DNA of 64,000 bases from Paracoccaceae bacterium (GCA_024742695.1 JANSXY010000007.1:103372-167371); one strand, 5' to 3'; shown: positions 48,404 to 56,784, counted from the stretch's first letter. Numbers and translations are program-made. The notes: generated from the sequence alone by a model not told the origin.

Positions 48404-48685
48404 ATGATTCGGTCCGAGTTGATCCAGAAGATCGCCGAGGAAAACCCGCACCTTTTCCAGCGCGATGTCGAACGTATCGTCAACACGATCTTCGAGGAGA
48501 TCATCGAGGCGATGGCGCGGGGCGACCGGGTGGAGTTGCGCGGCTTCGGCGCGTTTTCCGTCAAGCGGCGCGACGCGCGGACCGGGCGCAACCCGCGCAC
48601 CGGCGAAAGTGTCGCGGTCGAGGAGAAGCATGTGCCGTTCTTCAAGGCCGGGAAGCTCTTGCGCGACCGGCTGAACGGCAGTTAA
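48404..48685 (+). CDS. ihfB: Integration host factor subunit beta
   Basis: A 93-residue HU/IHF-family DNA-bending protein forming a heterodimer with Ihf[44 protein letters not shown] and the DNA-contacting arm [14 protein letters not shown] are diagnostic of the beta subunit. CAGGGGGGC precedes the ATG. lapA-like and trpF follow closely, so the three may be cotranscribed. Confidence 0.96.
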   Translation: MIRSELIQKIAEENPHLFQRDVERIVNTIFEEIIEAMARGDRVELRGFGAFSVKRRDARTGRNPRTGESVAVEEKHVPFFKAGKLLRDRLNGS

Positions 48686-48693
48686 ACCGGGGC

Positions 48694-49062
48694 ATGGTCC
48701 GCACCCTGCGCCTTCTGTTCCTGTTCGCCATCGGGATCGTGCTGCTCACGGTCGCGCTGGCCAATCGTGCGCCGGTGACGCTGCGGCTGCTGCCGGAAGA
48801 GACCGGCGTGTTCTTCGGCATCGACTGGACGGTGGACCTGCCGTTGTTCCTGGTGATCTTCGGCGGGATCGTCGCCGGGCTGCTGATCGGTTTCGTGTGG
48901 GAGTGGCTGCGCGAGGCCAAGCACCGGGCCGAGGCGAGCCGCCGGCGCGGCGAGGTCGCGCGGCTGGAACGCGAGGTGAGCGCGCTCAAGGGCAAGGTCG
49001 GCGCACCGCCCGAGGACGAGGTGCTGGCGCTGGTCGACGGCGGGGCCCGGAAGCGGGCGTGA
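48694..49062 (+). CDS. LapA-domain (DUF1049) inner-membrane protein
   Basis: A 122-residue protein with two membrane helices (about 5-22 and 45-68) and a C-terminal basic coiled-coil segment ([27 protein letters not shown]). This is the LapA family, which in E. coli helps lipopolysaccharide assembly control. It starts nine bases after ihfB and overlaps trpF by four bases, a neighbourhood kept in many alphaproteobacteria. Confidence 0.88.
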   Translation: MVRTLRLLFLFAIGIVLLTVALANRAPVTLRLLPEETGVFFGIDWTVDLPLFLVIFGGIVAGLLIGFVWEWLREAKHRAEASRRRGEVARLEREVSALKGKVGAPPEDEVLALVDGGARKRA

Positions 49063-49700
49063 GCGTCCGCGTCAAGATTTGTGGGCTGACGCGGGCCGAG
49101 GATGTCGCCGCGGTGGCCGACGCCGGTGCGCGCTACGCGGGCTTCGTGTTCTTCCCGAAATCCCCCCGTCATCTGGAACCGGGCGCCGCGCGGGCGCTGA
49201 TGCTGGCGGTGCCCGAGGGCATCGCCAAGGTCGCGCTGACGGTGAACGCCACCGATGCCGAGCTTGACGCGCTGATCGCCGGTCTGCCGATCGATATTCT
49301 CCAGCTTCACGGCCGCGAAAGCCCCGACCGGGTCGCAGCGGTGCGCGCGCGCTTCGGACTGCCGGTGATGAAGGCCGTCGGCATCGCCGGCGAATCCGAT
49401 CTGCCGGCGTTGGCCGAGCATGGCCGCGTCGCCGACATGCTGCTGGTCGATGCCAAGCCCGCGCCGGGCGCGGCGCTGCCCGGCGGCAACGGCCTGGCCT
49501 TCGACTGGCGGCTGATCGCCGGGCGGCGCTGGCCGGTGCCGTGGATGCTGGCGGGCGGGCTGACGCCGGACAACGTGGCCGAGGCGGTGCGGCTGACCGG
49601 GGCGCGGCAGGTCGATGTCTCGTCGGGCGTGGAGGCCGCGCCGGGGGTGAAGGATGCCGCGAGGATCGCGGGCTTCGTGCGCGCGGCGCAGGCAGGCTGA
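49059..49700 (+). CDS. trpF: Phosphoribosylanthranilate isomerase
   Basis: A 213-residue (beta/alpha)8 enzyme, third step of tryptophan synthesis. [12 protein letters not shown] contains the catalytic Cys, [10 protein letters not shown] the central strand, and the catalytic Asp and phosphate site are in LLVDAK and [18 protein letters not shown]. It starts with GTG overlapping the stop of the LapA-like gene (GTGA). trpB follows 98 bases later. Confidence 0.95.
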   Translation: MSVRVKICGLTRAEDVAAVADAGARYAGFVFFPKSPRHLEPGAARALMLAVPEGIAKVALTVNATDAELDALIAGLPIDILQLHGRESPDRVAAVRARFGLPVMKAVGIAGESDLPALAEHGRVADMLLVDAKPAPGAALPGGNGLAFDWRLIAGRRWPVPWMLAGGLTPDNVAEAVRLTGARQVDVSSGVEAAPGVKDAARIAGFVRAAQAG

Positions 49701-49798
49701 TCCGCGGGGTGCGACCGCGGCGCGCAACGCGGCCTCGCCGCTTTACCGCGCCCCGTCGCGGCGCTAGGTAGCGGGATGACCGATCAGGGGAGGGACGC

Positions 49799-51031
49799 AT
49801 GGCCGAGGATCTGGTGAACAGCTTCATGACCGGGCCGGACGAGAACGGCCGTTTCGGCATCTTCGGCGGGCGCTTCGTGTCGGAAACGCTGATGCCGCTG
49901 ATCCTCGATCTCGAGGCCGAATATGAGAAGGCCAAGACCGACGCGAGCTTCTGGGCCGAGATGGATGACCTGTGGAAGCACTATGTCGGCCGGCCCAGCC
50001 CGCTTTACTTCGCGCCGCGGCTGACCGAGCACCTGGGCGGCGCCAAGGTCTACATGAAGCGCGACGAGCTCAATCACACCGGCGCGCACAAGATCAACAA
50101 CGTGCTGGGCCAGATCCTGCTGGCCCGCCGGATGGGCAAGGAACGGATCATCGCCGAAACCGGCGCGGGCCAGCATGGTGTCGCCACCGCGACGGTCTGC
50201 GCCAAGTTCGGGTTGAAATGCGTGGTCTACATGGGCGCGCATGACGTCGAGCGGCAGGCGCCGAACGTGTTCCGCATGCGTCTTCTGGGGGCCGAGGTGG
50301 TGCCGGTCACCTCCGGCCGCGGCACGCTCAAGGACGCGATGAACGACGCGCTGCGCGACTGGGTGACCAATGTGCGCGACACGTTCTATTGCATCGGCAC
50401 CGTCGCGGGCCCGCATCCCTACCCGGCGATGGTGCGCGATTTCCAGTCCATCATCGGCAAGGAAGTGCGCTGGCAACTGGCCGAGCAGGAGGGCGAGGGC
50501 CGGCTGCCCGACACCGTGATCGCCGCGATCGGCGGCGGATCGAACGCGATGGGGCTGTTCTACCCGTTCCTCGACGATCCGTCGGTGAACATCATCGGCG
50601 TCGAGGCCGGCGGCAAGGGCGTGGACGACCGGATGCAGCATTGCGCCAGCCTCACCGGCGGGCGGCCCGGCGTGCTGCACGGCAACCGCACCTACCTGCT
50701 GCAGGACGACGACGGCCAGATCCTCGAGGGGTTCTCGATCTCCGCCGGGCTCGACTATCCGGGCATCGGGCCGGAGCATTCCTGGCTGCACGATACCGGG
50801 CGGGCGCAATACGTCTCGATCACCGATGACGAGGCGCTGGCGGCGTTCCAGCTGTGCTGCCAGCTCGAGGGAATCATCCCCGCGCTGGAGCCGAGCCACG
50901 CGCTGGCCCATGTCACGAAGATCGCGCCGGGGCTGCCGAAGGACCACATCATCGTCATGAACATGTGCGGCCGCGGCGACAAGGACATCTTCACCGTGGC
51001 GCGGCACCTGGGCTTCGACATGGGCGGCTGA
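49799..51031 (+). CDS. trpB: Tryptophan synthase beta subunit
   Basis: A 410-residue PLP enzyme joining indole and serine to tryptophan, working in an alpha2beta2 complex with TrpA. The PLP-Lys motif [24 protein letters not shown], the phosphate loop IGGGSNAMG and the C-terminal MCGRGDKD are intact. It is separated from trpA (60190-60981, opposite strand) by 9 kb, whereas they are usually adjacent in other bacteria. Confidence 0.97.
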   Translation: MAEDLVNSFMTGPDENGRFGIFGGRFVSETLMPLILDLEAEYEKAKTDASFWAEMDDLWKHYVGRPSPLYFAPRLTEHLGGAKVYMKRDELNHTGAHKINNVLGQILLARRMGKERIIAETGAGQHGVATATVCAKFGLKCVVYMGAHDVERQAPNVFRMRLLGAEVVPVTSGRGTLKDAMNDALRDWVTNVRDTFYCIGTVAGPHPYPAMVRDFQSIIGKEVRWQLAEQEGEGRLPDTVIAAIGGGSNAMGLFYPFLDDPSVNIIGVEAGGKGVDDRMQHCASLTGGRPGVLHGNRTYLLQDDDGQILEGFSISAGLDYPGIGPEHSWLHDTGRAQYVSITDDEALAAFQLCCQLEGIIPALEPSHALAHVTKIAPGLPKDHIIVMNMCGRGDKDIFTVARHLGFDMGG

Positions 51032-51044
51032 GGGCCGTCTCGGG

Positions 51045-51087
51045 GCCCATAAACCACGGTTTATGGGCGCGGGCCGAAGGTTTATGG
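51045..51087. promoter_or_regulatory. Palindrome plus third half-site (GGTTTATGG)
   Basis: GCCCATAAACC (51045-51055) and GGTTTATGGGC (51058-51068) are perfect inverted repeats around AC, and GGTTTATGG recurs at 51079-51087. Three copies of the same 9-mer within 43 bases, at lower GC than the surroundings, look like a multi-site operator. It lies 14 bases after trpB and 117 bases before the Asp-rich protein gene; it could alternatively end the trpB transcript. Confidence 0.5.
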
Positions 51088-51134
51088 ACCGCCGCCTAAT
51101 CCTGGGGTCAATGGACCGGGACGGGCTGGCGGCG

Positions 51135-51192
51135 TTCCTTTGCGACGTCCGGCACCACCAGACGCGGTGGCGGGCCTGTGATCGCAAAGGAA
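51135..51192 (+). promoter_or_regulatory. Leader inverted repeat abutting the ribosome binding site
   Basis: TTCCTTTGCGA (51135-51145) and TCGCAAAGGAA (51182-51192) are perfect 11-bp complements 36 bases apart. The right arm contains part of the purine-rich AAAGGAAAGGA before the ATG at 51204. A 5-bp inner stem (CCACC/GGTGG, about 51155-51170) can stack inside. Folding would mask the ribosome binding site, as in translational riboregulators or RNA thermometers. No known riboswitch class was recognised. Confidence 0.45.
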
Positions 51193-51203
51193 AGGACAGA
51201 CCC

Positions 51204-52052
51204 ATGAATTCCCGCATCTTCCAACTGTCGGCCGTTGCCGCCCTGCTTGGCTCCGCCGCGCTGGCCGGGCCGTTCGAGGACCGTATCGTGGAAAACCTGC
51301 AGGACCTCGGCTACGACTATATCGAGGTCAAGACCGGCCCGAGCCAGGTGAAGGCCGAGGCGGTGCGCGGCACCCGCAAGCTCGAGGTCGTCTATGACCG
51401 GTCCACCGGCCGGATCATCAGCCGCGAAGAGGAACGCGCGGGGGCCGGCTACCTTGGCCGCACCGGCGTGGAATTCGATACCGAGGGCGAAGACTTCGTC
51501 GATGGCGTGTCGCCGGTCGCATCCGGCAGCACCGGCGTAGCCGCTGCACCCACCGGCTCCGCCGGGGCGTTCGAATCGCAGATCGTCGCCAACCTTCAGG
51601 GCATGGGCTACGAGTATATCGAGATCGAGACCGGGCCGAACCAGGTGAAGGCCGAGGCGGTGCGCGGCACCCGCAAGCTGGAACTGGTGTTCGACCGGGC
51701 CACCGGGCAGATCATCAAGCGCGAGGAAGAACGGGCGGGGGCCGGCTACCTTGGCCGCACCGGCGTCGAGTTCGATACCGACGATGACGATTTTCTCGAT
51801 GACGACGAGCGCGATGATGACGATGATCGCGACGACGAACGCGATGACGACGAGCGCGATGATGACGAGCGCGACGACGAGCGCGATGATGACGAGCGCG
51901 ACGACGACGAACGCGATGATGACGAGCGCGACGACGACCGCGACGATGACGATGAGGACGACGACCGGGATGACGACCGCGACGACGATGACGACGACGA
52001 CCGGGATGACGACCGGGATGACGACGATGGTGATGACGAAGACGATGACTGA
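51204..52052 (+). CDS. Exported PepSY-like protein, duplicated domain with Asp/Arg-rich tail
   Basis: A 282-residue protein: signal peptide (1-21, ending SAALA), two nearly identical PepSY-like units of about 75 residues (starting GPFEDRIVENLQDLGYDYIEV and GAFESQIVANLQGMGYEYIEI, each ending AGAGYLGRTGVEFDT), and an acidic tail from about 190 made almost only of Asp with Glu and Arg in DDDERDD repeats. It is probably periplasmic or surface-exposed, and the tail could bind Ca2+ or other cations; that is inference. It lacks the RTX motif. The paralogue follows 78 bases later. Structured DNA precedes it (51045-51192). Confidence 0.8.
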   Translation: MNSRIFQLSAVAALLGSAALAGPFEDRIVENLQDLGYDYIEVKTGPSQVKAEAVRGTRKLEVVYDRSTGRIISREEERAGAGYLGRTGVEFDTEGEDFVDGVSPVASGSTGVAAAPTGSAGAFESQIVANLQGMGYEYIEIETGPNQVKAEAVRGTRKLELVFDRATGQIIKREEERAGAGYLGRTGVEFDTDDDDFLDDDERDDDDDRDDERDDDERDDDERDDERDDDERDDDERDDDERDDDRDDDDEDDDRDDDRDDDDDDDRDDDRDDDDGDDEDDD

Positions 52053-52130
52053 GGGCGCTGACGCCCTGTTCGGCCCGAAGGCCGCGACCCCGCCGCAGCG
52101 ATGCGGCGGGGCTTGCCGTGGAGACCCATC

Positions 52131-52661
52131 ATGACAATGCGGCGCACCGTTGTGTTCGGATTGGCCGCCCTTGTCGCCATGCCCTCGGCGGCGCTGGCGC
52201 AGGGCGGCGAGGTTCAGGACCGGATCATCGACGCCCTGAGGGAACAGGGCTATGCGCGGATCCAGATCGGCCGGACCTTCCTCGGCCGCGGCCGGATCGA
52301 GGCCGAGGGCCCGCCCGGTGAGCGCGAGATCATCTTCAACCCGCGCACCGGAGAGATCCTGCGCGACGTCTGGCGCGACCGTGGCGGCGACGGCGGGCAG
52401 GACCGGCTGCTCGACCGGGACGATTACGACGAAGAAGAAGACCGCGACGATGACGACCGGGATGACGACCGCAACGATGACGACGATCGCGACGACGATC
52501 GCGACGATGACCGCGATGACGATGATGACGACGACGACCGGGATGACGATCGCGACGATGACGACGACGATGATCGTGACGATGATCGCGACGACGACGA
52601 TGACGACGATCGCGATGATGATCGGGACGACGATGACGACGACGATGACGATGACGATTGA
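52131..52661 (+). CDS. Exported PepSY-like protein, single domain with poly-Asp/Arg tail
   Basis: A 176-residue paralogue of the preceding protein: signal peptide (about 1-23, ending ALAQG), one PepSY-like unit (GEVQDRIIDALREQGYARIQI, then EREIIFNPRTGEILRDVW) and an acidic tail from about residue 97 to the end. In the tail a 12-residue unit, Arg-Asp3-Arg-Asp7, repeats three times exactly (52539-52646). Probably periplasmic or exported, role unknown. Followed 59 bases later by a membrane-bound LuxR-type regulator. Confidence 0.8.
   Translation: MTMRRTVVFGLAALVAMPSAALAQGGEVQDRIIDALREQGYARIQIGRTFLGRGRIEAEGPPGEREIIFNPRTGEILRDVWRDRGGDGGQDRLLDRDDYDEEEDRDDDDRDDDRNDDDDRDDDRDDDRDDDDDDDDRDDDRDDDDDDDRDDDRDDDDDDDRDDDRDDDDDDDDDDD
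52539..52646 (+). repeat. Three 36-bp units coding identical 12-residue Asp/Arg repeats
   Basis: Units at 52539-52574, 52575-52610 and 52611-52646 all encode Arg-Asp3-Arg-Asp7. The units differ at synonymous sites (CGG/CGT/CGC for the first Arg; GAT and GAC exchanged at several positions), with no amino-acid change. Units 1 and 2, for example, differ at six of twelve codons. Confidence 0.85.
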
Positions 52662-52720
52662 GGCGGGGGGTCCGCGGTACGGTTTCGGATGGCGGGTTCG
52701 GCAGTGCGGGTGACAGGCGC

Positions 52721-53248
52721 GTGAAGGGGTCGGTGACGATCACGCTCATCCTCGTCGTGCAGGCGGTCTGCGCGGTGTTCTTCGTCTATGACATCCTGTC
52801 CAGCGTCATCGGTTTCGGGACCGCGCCGATGTCTTGGCAACTGCGCGAGATGCTGGAGATCGGGGCGGCGCTGGGCCTTGTGCTGGGCATCGTGCTGGGC
52901 GCGCTGGCCCTGCGGCGGACGACGGAGGCGCGCCGGCGTGCCGAACGCCAGCTGCGCGCGGCCTCGGCGGCGTTCATGGAGGTGCTGGAGGAACGGTTCG
53001 CGGACTGGGGGCTGACCCCGGCTGAGCGCGACGTGGCGCTGTTCGCGATCAAGGGCATGTCCACCGCCGAGATCGCGCAGCTTCGCGCGACCTCCGAGGG
53101 CACGGTGAAGGCGCAGACGAACGCGATCTACCGAAAGGCCGGGGTCAGCGGGCGCCCGCAGCTTCTGTCGCTGTTCATCGACGACCTGATGCAGCCCGAT
53201 CTTGCGCCCGCCGCCGCGGCGGTGGAGGCGGCCGGCAACCGCCCCTGA
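52721..53248 (+). CDS. Membrane-tethered LuxR-type transcription regulator
   Basis: A 175-residue protein with two N-terminal membrane helices (about 5-30 and 45-65), a basic linker (RRTTEARRRAERQ), and a LuxR/GerE helix-turn-helix (98-155: LTPAERDVALFAIKGMSTAEIAQ, then TSEGTVKAQTNAIYRKAG). It has no receiver or ligand domain, so sensing would be through the membrane part. The GTG at 52721 has a weak AGG before it; GTG 52733 is an alternative. It sits directly behind the two Asp-tail proteins and may control them. Confidence 0.8.
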   Translation: MKGSVTITLILVVQAVCAVFFVYDILSSVIGFGTAPMSWQLREMLEIGAALGLVLGIVLGALALRRTTEARRRAERQLRAASAAFMEVLEERFADWGLTPAERDVALFAIKGMSTAEIAQLRATSEGTVKAQTNAIYRKAGVSGRPQLLSLFIDDLMQPDLAPAAAAVEAAGNRP

Positions 53249-53250
53249 CC

Positions 53251-53625
53251 TCAGTTCGAAACCGCCTGCGCGTGCAGCGCCTCGAAGGGCACGATATCGA
53301 GCGCGCCGCGATGCGTGGCTTCCAGCACCACGCGCGGGGCGCAGCCCTCCTCATGCGCCTGCAGGAAGCGCGCCGCGCACAGGCACCAGCGGTCGCCGGG
53401 TTTCAGGCCGGGAAAGCGGAATTCCGGCCGCGGCGTCGACAGGTCGTTGCCGACGTATTTCGAGAACGCCAGGAACTCCGCCGTCATGATCGCGCAGACC
53501 GTGTGGCTGCCGTGATCCTCGGCGCAGGTGTTGCAGTGCCCGTCGCGGAAGAAGCCTGTCACGGGCTGCTCCGAACAGGGTTCCAGCGGGGTGCCGAGAA
53601 TGTTGATCGGCGGCTCCATCTCCAT
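53251..53625 (-). CDS. DUF2237 family protein
   Basis: A 124-residue protein with PINILGTPLEPCS, GFFRDGHCNTCAEDHGSHTVCA, FSKYVGNDLSTPRPEF, PGLKPGDRWCLCAARF and a C-terminal HRGALDIVP, the DUF2237 signature. Five conserved-looking Cys and several His suggest metal binding. The start MEMEPPIN overlaps the CDGSH gene stop by one base, so the two are translationally coupled. Function unknown. Confidence 0.88.
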   Translation of the reverse strand: MEMEPPINILGTPLEPCSEQPVTGFFRDGHCNTCAEDHGSHTVCAIMTAEFLAFSKYVGNDLSTPRPEFRFPGLKPGDRWCLCAARFLQAHEEGCAPRVVLEATHRGALDIVPFEALHAQAVSN

Positions 53626-53867
53626 CACAGGCGCCCGTGGCTGCCGTCGCACAGCGGCGCGCGCGCCGAGTGCTTGCAGCCGCAGAAGAAGACCGTGCCG
53701 GTCTTCTCGGCCTGGTACTTCACCGGCGAGAACGGGCTGTCCTTGTGCGAGCCGTCGCAGAACGGCTGCCGCGACGACCGTCCGCAGGCGCACCAGAAAT
53801 AGGTCTTGCCCTCGGTCACTTCGACGGGGAAAGGCGCGTCTTGCGCGATTGTCGGCTTGTCTGTCAT
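53625..53867 (-). CDS. CDGSH iron-sulfur domain protein
   Basis: An 80-residue protein with two CDGSH units: CACGRSSRQPFCDGSH and CGCKHSARAPLCDGSH. Each supplies three Cys and one His to a 2Fe-2S cluster, so two clusters are expected. Such proteins act in electron or cluster transfer. CGGAGGATCGC precedes the ATG. Coupled to the DUF2237 gene, which is also Cys-rich. Confidence 0.92.
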   Translation of the reverse strand: MTDKPTIAQDAPFPVEVTEGKTYFWCACGRSSRQPFCDGSHKDSPFSPVKYQAEKTGTVFFCGCKHSARAPLCDGSHGRL

Positions 53868-53884
53868 GCGATCCTCCGGAGCCA

Positions 53885-54961
53885 TCAGGGTAGGCTGGCA
53901 TCGGTCGCCGGCAAGGGTGGGGCTGTCCATTTTATCTGACGGCCATGAAAATGCGCACGTCCAAGCGGGATGACAGTTTCGCCGGGCCACGCGGTCAGGG
54001 TCAGCGCGGCGCTGCCGGGTGTCGCGTCGGCCTCCATCGCGAGACGGGCGAGCGGCGCGGCCGGCGTGGCGCGCGCGCCGGCGCTTCGCAGCGCGGCGCG
54101 GCAGCGCGCCTGCGTCGCGGGCGGGAAGTATTGCCAGGCGACGGTATGATAGACGAGGTGCAGCCGCCCCGGCACCGCGTCGGCCAGCCGCGCTTCCAGC
54201 CAGTCGGCCGCATCGCCGCGGTCGGGCCGGATGCCGAGGCGCGCCGCCTCGGCCGCCGCGCGCCGCGTCCGGTCGAGCCGCGCGGGCTGATCGGGCCAGA
54301 TATAGGCGAGAAGCCGCGGCAGGTCGGCCACCGGGTCGAGCGGATTGAGGTCCACCCCGGCGCGATCGGCGATCCGCGGGTTGGCGACCGGCGGCAGCAG
54401 CCCCTCCCAGTCCGGCGAGAGGCCCAGCACGGCATCGACCGGGCCCAGGCGCCTGCCCGGCAGGTCCAGCGCGTAGCGATCCCAGGCCAGGTTCAGCCCG
54501 GCACTGGCGCCAAGCTCGGACAGGACCAGCGGCAGGCCGAACCGCGCCGTCAGCCAGTGCCCCGCGGCGATCAGGACGGCGGAACGCCCGGTTTCGTTGG
54601 TCTGTGGCGCGTGGTCGAGCCAGCGGTCGATCCGGGCGGCATGGCGCCGCATCGCCCCGGCCACCGCCTGCCACAGGGCGGCATCGGTGATGCCGGCCCG
54701 GTCGGCATAGGCCGCCGCGAGGTCGGCATCGGCCCCGTCGAGCACCAGCGCGTGCAGCGCCCCGGCCAGCCGCAGCGGCACCGCCGCGCCAGTGGCCGTG
54801 ATGTCGCCGGGCCAGGCCAGCAGTCGATCGGCCGGCGGCAGGTCGGCGGTCAGCCGATCCCCGATCAGGCGCAGCAACCGTTCCATGAAGGGCGACCCCA
54901 GCCGACCGCAGGCCGCAGCCTGCGCCTCACAGGCCGCGGCGAAGCGGCCCGTGCCGGTCAC
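53885..54961 (-). CDS. DUF2332 family protein
   Basis: A 358-residue protein of the DUF2332 family. It opens [21 protein letters not shown], and has [29 protein letters not shown] and [15 protein letters not shown], all typical. The GASAGLNL segment is reminiscent of a methyltransferase SAM loop, but activity is unproven. Its GTG start overlaps the pth stop by four bases (GTGA), favouring this start over an internal ATG (PFMERLLR). Confidence 0.88.
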   Translation of the reverse strand: MTGTGRFAAACEAQAAACGRLGSPFMERLLRLIGDRLTADLPPADRLLAWPGDITATGAAVPLRLAGALHALVLDGADADLAAAYADRAGITDAALWQAVAGAMRRHAARIDRWLDHAPQTNETGRSAVLIAAGHWLTARFGLPLVLSELGASAGLNLAWDRYALDLPGRRLGPVDAVLGLSPDWEGLLPPVANPRIADRAGVDLNPLDPVADLPRLLAYIWPDQPARLDRTRRAAAEAARLGIRPDRGDAADWLEARLADAVPGRLHLVYHTVAWQYFPPATQARCRAALRSAGARATPAAPLARLAMEADATPGSAALTLTAWPGETVIPLGRAHFHGRQIKWTAPPLPATDASLP

Positions 54962-55695
54962 CGGAACCGATCCACAAGGCGTTGCAGCGGGCTGCGGGGG
55001 GCGGCGGCCGGCGCAGGATCGGCCGTGCCCGTGCCGGTCTGGCTGGCGCCCGTCGGTGCCGTGCCAGTCTTGGCTGTGCCGGTCCTGGCCGTACCAGTCT
55101 TGGCCGTGCCGGTCGATGACCTGGGCGGCGCGGTCCGCAGCGCCACGGCGTTGAGGAACTTCGCCGGGTCGCCCGCGGCCAGGGCCGGGGCGCCGTCCGA
55201 AATCCCGCGCATCAGGTCGTCGAGCCAGTCGGCGTCGGCCTTGGCGAAATCCGACAAGACGTAACCCGCCACTCGATCCTTGTGGCCGGGATGGCCGATC
55301 CCCAGCCTGATCCGCGCATAGGCATCGGTGCCCAGGTGCTGGTGGATCGACCGCAGCCCGTTGTGCCCGGCATGGCCGCCGCCCTGCTTGTGGCGCAGCT
55401 TTCCCGGCGCAAGGTCCAGCTCGTCGTGGAACACCGTGACATCGGCGGGCGTGAGCTTGAAGAACCGCAGCGCCTCGCCCACCGACTGGCCGGACAGGTT
55501 CATGAAGGTCTGCGGCTTCAGCAGGATCACCTTCTCGCCGCCGAGGCTGCCCTCGCTCACCGCGGCCCGGAACTTGGCCCGCCAGGGTGCGAAGCCGTGA
55601 TCCTGTGCGATCCGGTCGAGCGCCATGAAGCCGATGTTGTGCCGGTTTCCCGCGTATTTCGCGCCCGGGTTGCCGAGGCCCACGAAAAGCCGCAT
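54958..55695 (-). CDS. pth: Peptidyl-tRNA hydrolase with repetitive C-terminal tail
   Basis: A 245-residue enzyme that releases tRNA from peptidyl-tRNA dropped by ribosomes. The core (1-190) has [20 protein letters not shown] with the catalytic His, [20 protein letters not shown] and [13 protein letters not shown]. The last 55 residues are an extension containing six pentapeptides related to TGTAK (195-224) and ending [11 protein letters not shown]. rplY lies about 475 bases upstream, on the same strand but behind a terminator and another gene, a separated form of the usual rplY-pth pair. Confidence 0.95.
   Translation of the reverse strand: MRLFVGLGNPGAKYAGNRHNIGFMALDRIAQDHGFAPWRAKFRAAVSEGSLGGEKVILLKPQTFMNLSGQSVGEALRFFKLTPADVTVFHDELDLAPGKLRHKQGGGHAGHNGLRSIHQHLGTDAYARIRLGIGHPGHKDRVAGYVLSDFAKADADWLDDLMRGISDGAPALAAGDPAKFLNAVALRTAPPRSSTGTAKTGTARTGTAKTGTAPTGASQTGTGTADPAPAAAPRSPLQRLVDRFR
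55024..55113 (-). repeat. Six 15-bp repeats in the 3' end of pth
   Basis: The repeats encode [25 protein letters not shown] and TGTGT (residues 195-224). The middle four units are nearly identical in DNA, differing by one to three bases; the outer ones have drifted. The period of 15 keeps the frame, so copy-number change would lengthen or shorten the tail without harming the enzyme. Confidence 0.85.
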
Positions 55696-55784
55696 GGGTG
55701 TTCCCCCTTTCCGGTCCGTCTGCGCTTGACCCCGGCGCGCCGCGCCGCACCCTTGGGGCGATCCGACCGACCGGAGGGCTTGCG

Positions 55785-56105
55785 ATGTATCTGACGATGA
55801 ACCGCTTCAAGGTCAAGCTGGGGCAGGAAGACGCGTTCGAGGCGGTCTGGACCGGCCGCGACAGCCAGTTGAAGGCGGTGCCGGGCTTCGTTGCCTTTCA
55901 CCTGATGAAGGGCCCCGAGCGTGACGATCACCGGCTTTATGCCTCGCATACGCTGTGGCAAAGCGAGGCGGCGTTCACCGGCTGGACCCGGTCCGAGGCG
56001 TTCCGCGCCGCCCATCGCGGGGCCGGGGCGCATGCCGACATCTACCTCGGCCCGCCGGAACTGGAGGTGTTCGAAGCGGTGCAGGTGATCACGCCGGAGG
56101 GCTGA
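55785..56105 (+). CDS. Antibiotic biosynthesis monooxygenase / HmoA-like protein
   Basis: A 106-residue ferredoxin-fold protein of the ABM superfamily, close to IsdG/HmoA-type proteins ([67 protein letters not shown]). The [20 protein letters not shown] motif is that of haem-degrading or haem-binding members. GGAGGGCTTGCG precedes the ATG. Iron or haem role is inferred from family only. Confidence 0.8.
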   Translation: MYLTMNRFKVKLGQEDAFEAVWTGRDSQLKAVPGFVAFHLMKGPERDDHRLYASHTLWQSEAAFTGWTRSEAFRAAHRGAGAHADIYLGPPELEVFEAVQVITPEG

Positions 56106-56110
56106 ATGCG

Positions 56111-56138
56111 AAAACGGCGCGCGGGGGTCCGCGCGCCG
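56111..56138 (-). terminator. Rho-independent terminator of rplY
   Basis: A 9-bp stem (56115-56123 with 56130-56138) followed on the minus strand by TTTTCG lies 31 bases past the rplY stop. The convergent HmoA-like gene ends six bases before it, so it may serve both. Confidence 0.78.
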
Positions 56139-56169
56139 TGTCGTTCCGGGTGAAACCGGGCGATCAGGC

Positions 56170-56784
56170 CTAGGCTTCGCCTTCGCCCTCTGCGGGCTCG
56201 TCGCCGCCGATGAAGCCGGCGGGCGCCGTGATATTGGCGATCACGAAGTTCCGCTCGATCGTCGGCCTCGCGCCCTCGGGCAGGATGACGTCGCCGATGT
56301 GGATCACGTCGCCGATCTGCTTGCCGGTGAGGTCCACCGTGATCGATTCCGGGATGTCGCCGGCGGTCACCTCAAGCTCCACCTCCGGGCGCACGATCGT
56401 CATCACGCCGCCGCGCTTCAGGCCCGGGGCCTTGTCGTGGTTGATGAAGTCGACATGGATGTAAAGGTTGATCCGGCTGGTGCGGCGCAGGCGCATCAGG
56501 TCCAGATGCGTCGGCAGATCCTTGACGATGTCGCGCTGCACGTTGCGGCAGATCACCCGCACGTCTTCCTGCCCCTCGACCTTGAGGTTGTAGAGCGTGG
56601 ACAGGAAGCGGCCCTGCTTGAGCCGCTTCAGCAGCATGTTGAAGTTCACGTTGATCGGAAGCGGATCCTTGCCGCCGCCGTAGACGATGCCGGGTACGTA
56701 GCCCTCTCTGCGGGCTTGACGGGCGGCCCCCTTGCCTGTCCCCGTCCGCACCTCGGCGACAAGATCGGGGATCTCACCAGCCAT
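56170..56784 (-). CDS. rplY: 50S ribosomal protein L25/general stress protein Ctc
   Basis: A 204-residue two-domain bL25 protein of the CTC type that binds 5S rRNA. The N-terminal domain has [29 protein letters not shown] and the C-terminal TL5-like beta domain has [31 protein letters not shown]; an acidic tail ([10 protein letters not shown]) closes it. The start [13 protein letters not shown] matches the family. Confidence 0.96.
   Translation of the reverse strand: MAGEIPDLVAEVRTGTGKGAARQARREGYVPGIVYGGGKDPLPINVNFNMLLKRLKQGRFLSTLYNLKVEGQEDVRVICRNVQRDIVKDLPTHLDLMRLRRTSRINLYIHVDFINHDKAPGLKRGGVMTIVRPEVELEVTAGDIPESITVDLTGKQIGDVIHIGDVILPEGARPTIERNFVIANITAPAGFIGGDEPAEGEGEA

Noticed and set aside
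51780..52660. Asp-rich tails taken as RTX calcium-binding repeats
   Set aside because: The GGxGxDxUx nonapeptide pattern is absent; the tails have almost no Gly.
51780..52660. The repetitive DNA considered as a CRISPR array
   Set aside because: The repeats are in frame within two coding regions, vary synonymously, and have no unique spacers.
51746..52840. Minus-strand Ser/Arg repeat frames opposite the Asp-rich tails
   Set aside because: They are the complement of GAC/GAT and CGN codons; no ribosome binding site, and they cross gene boundaries.
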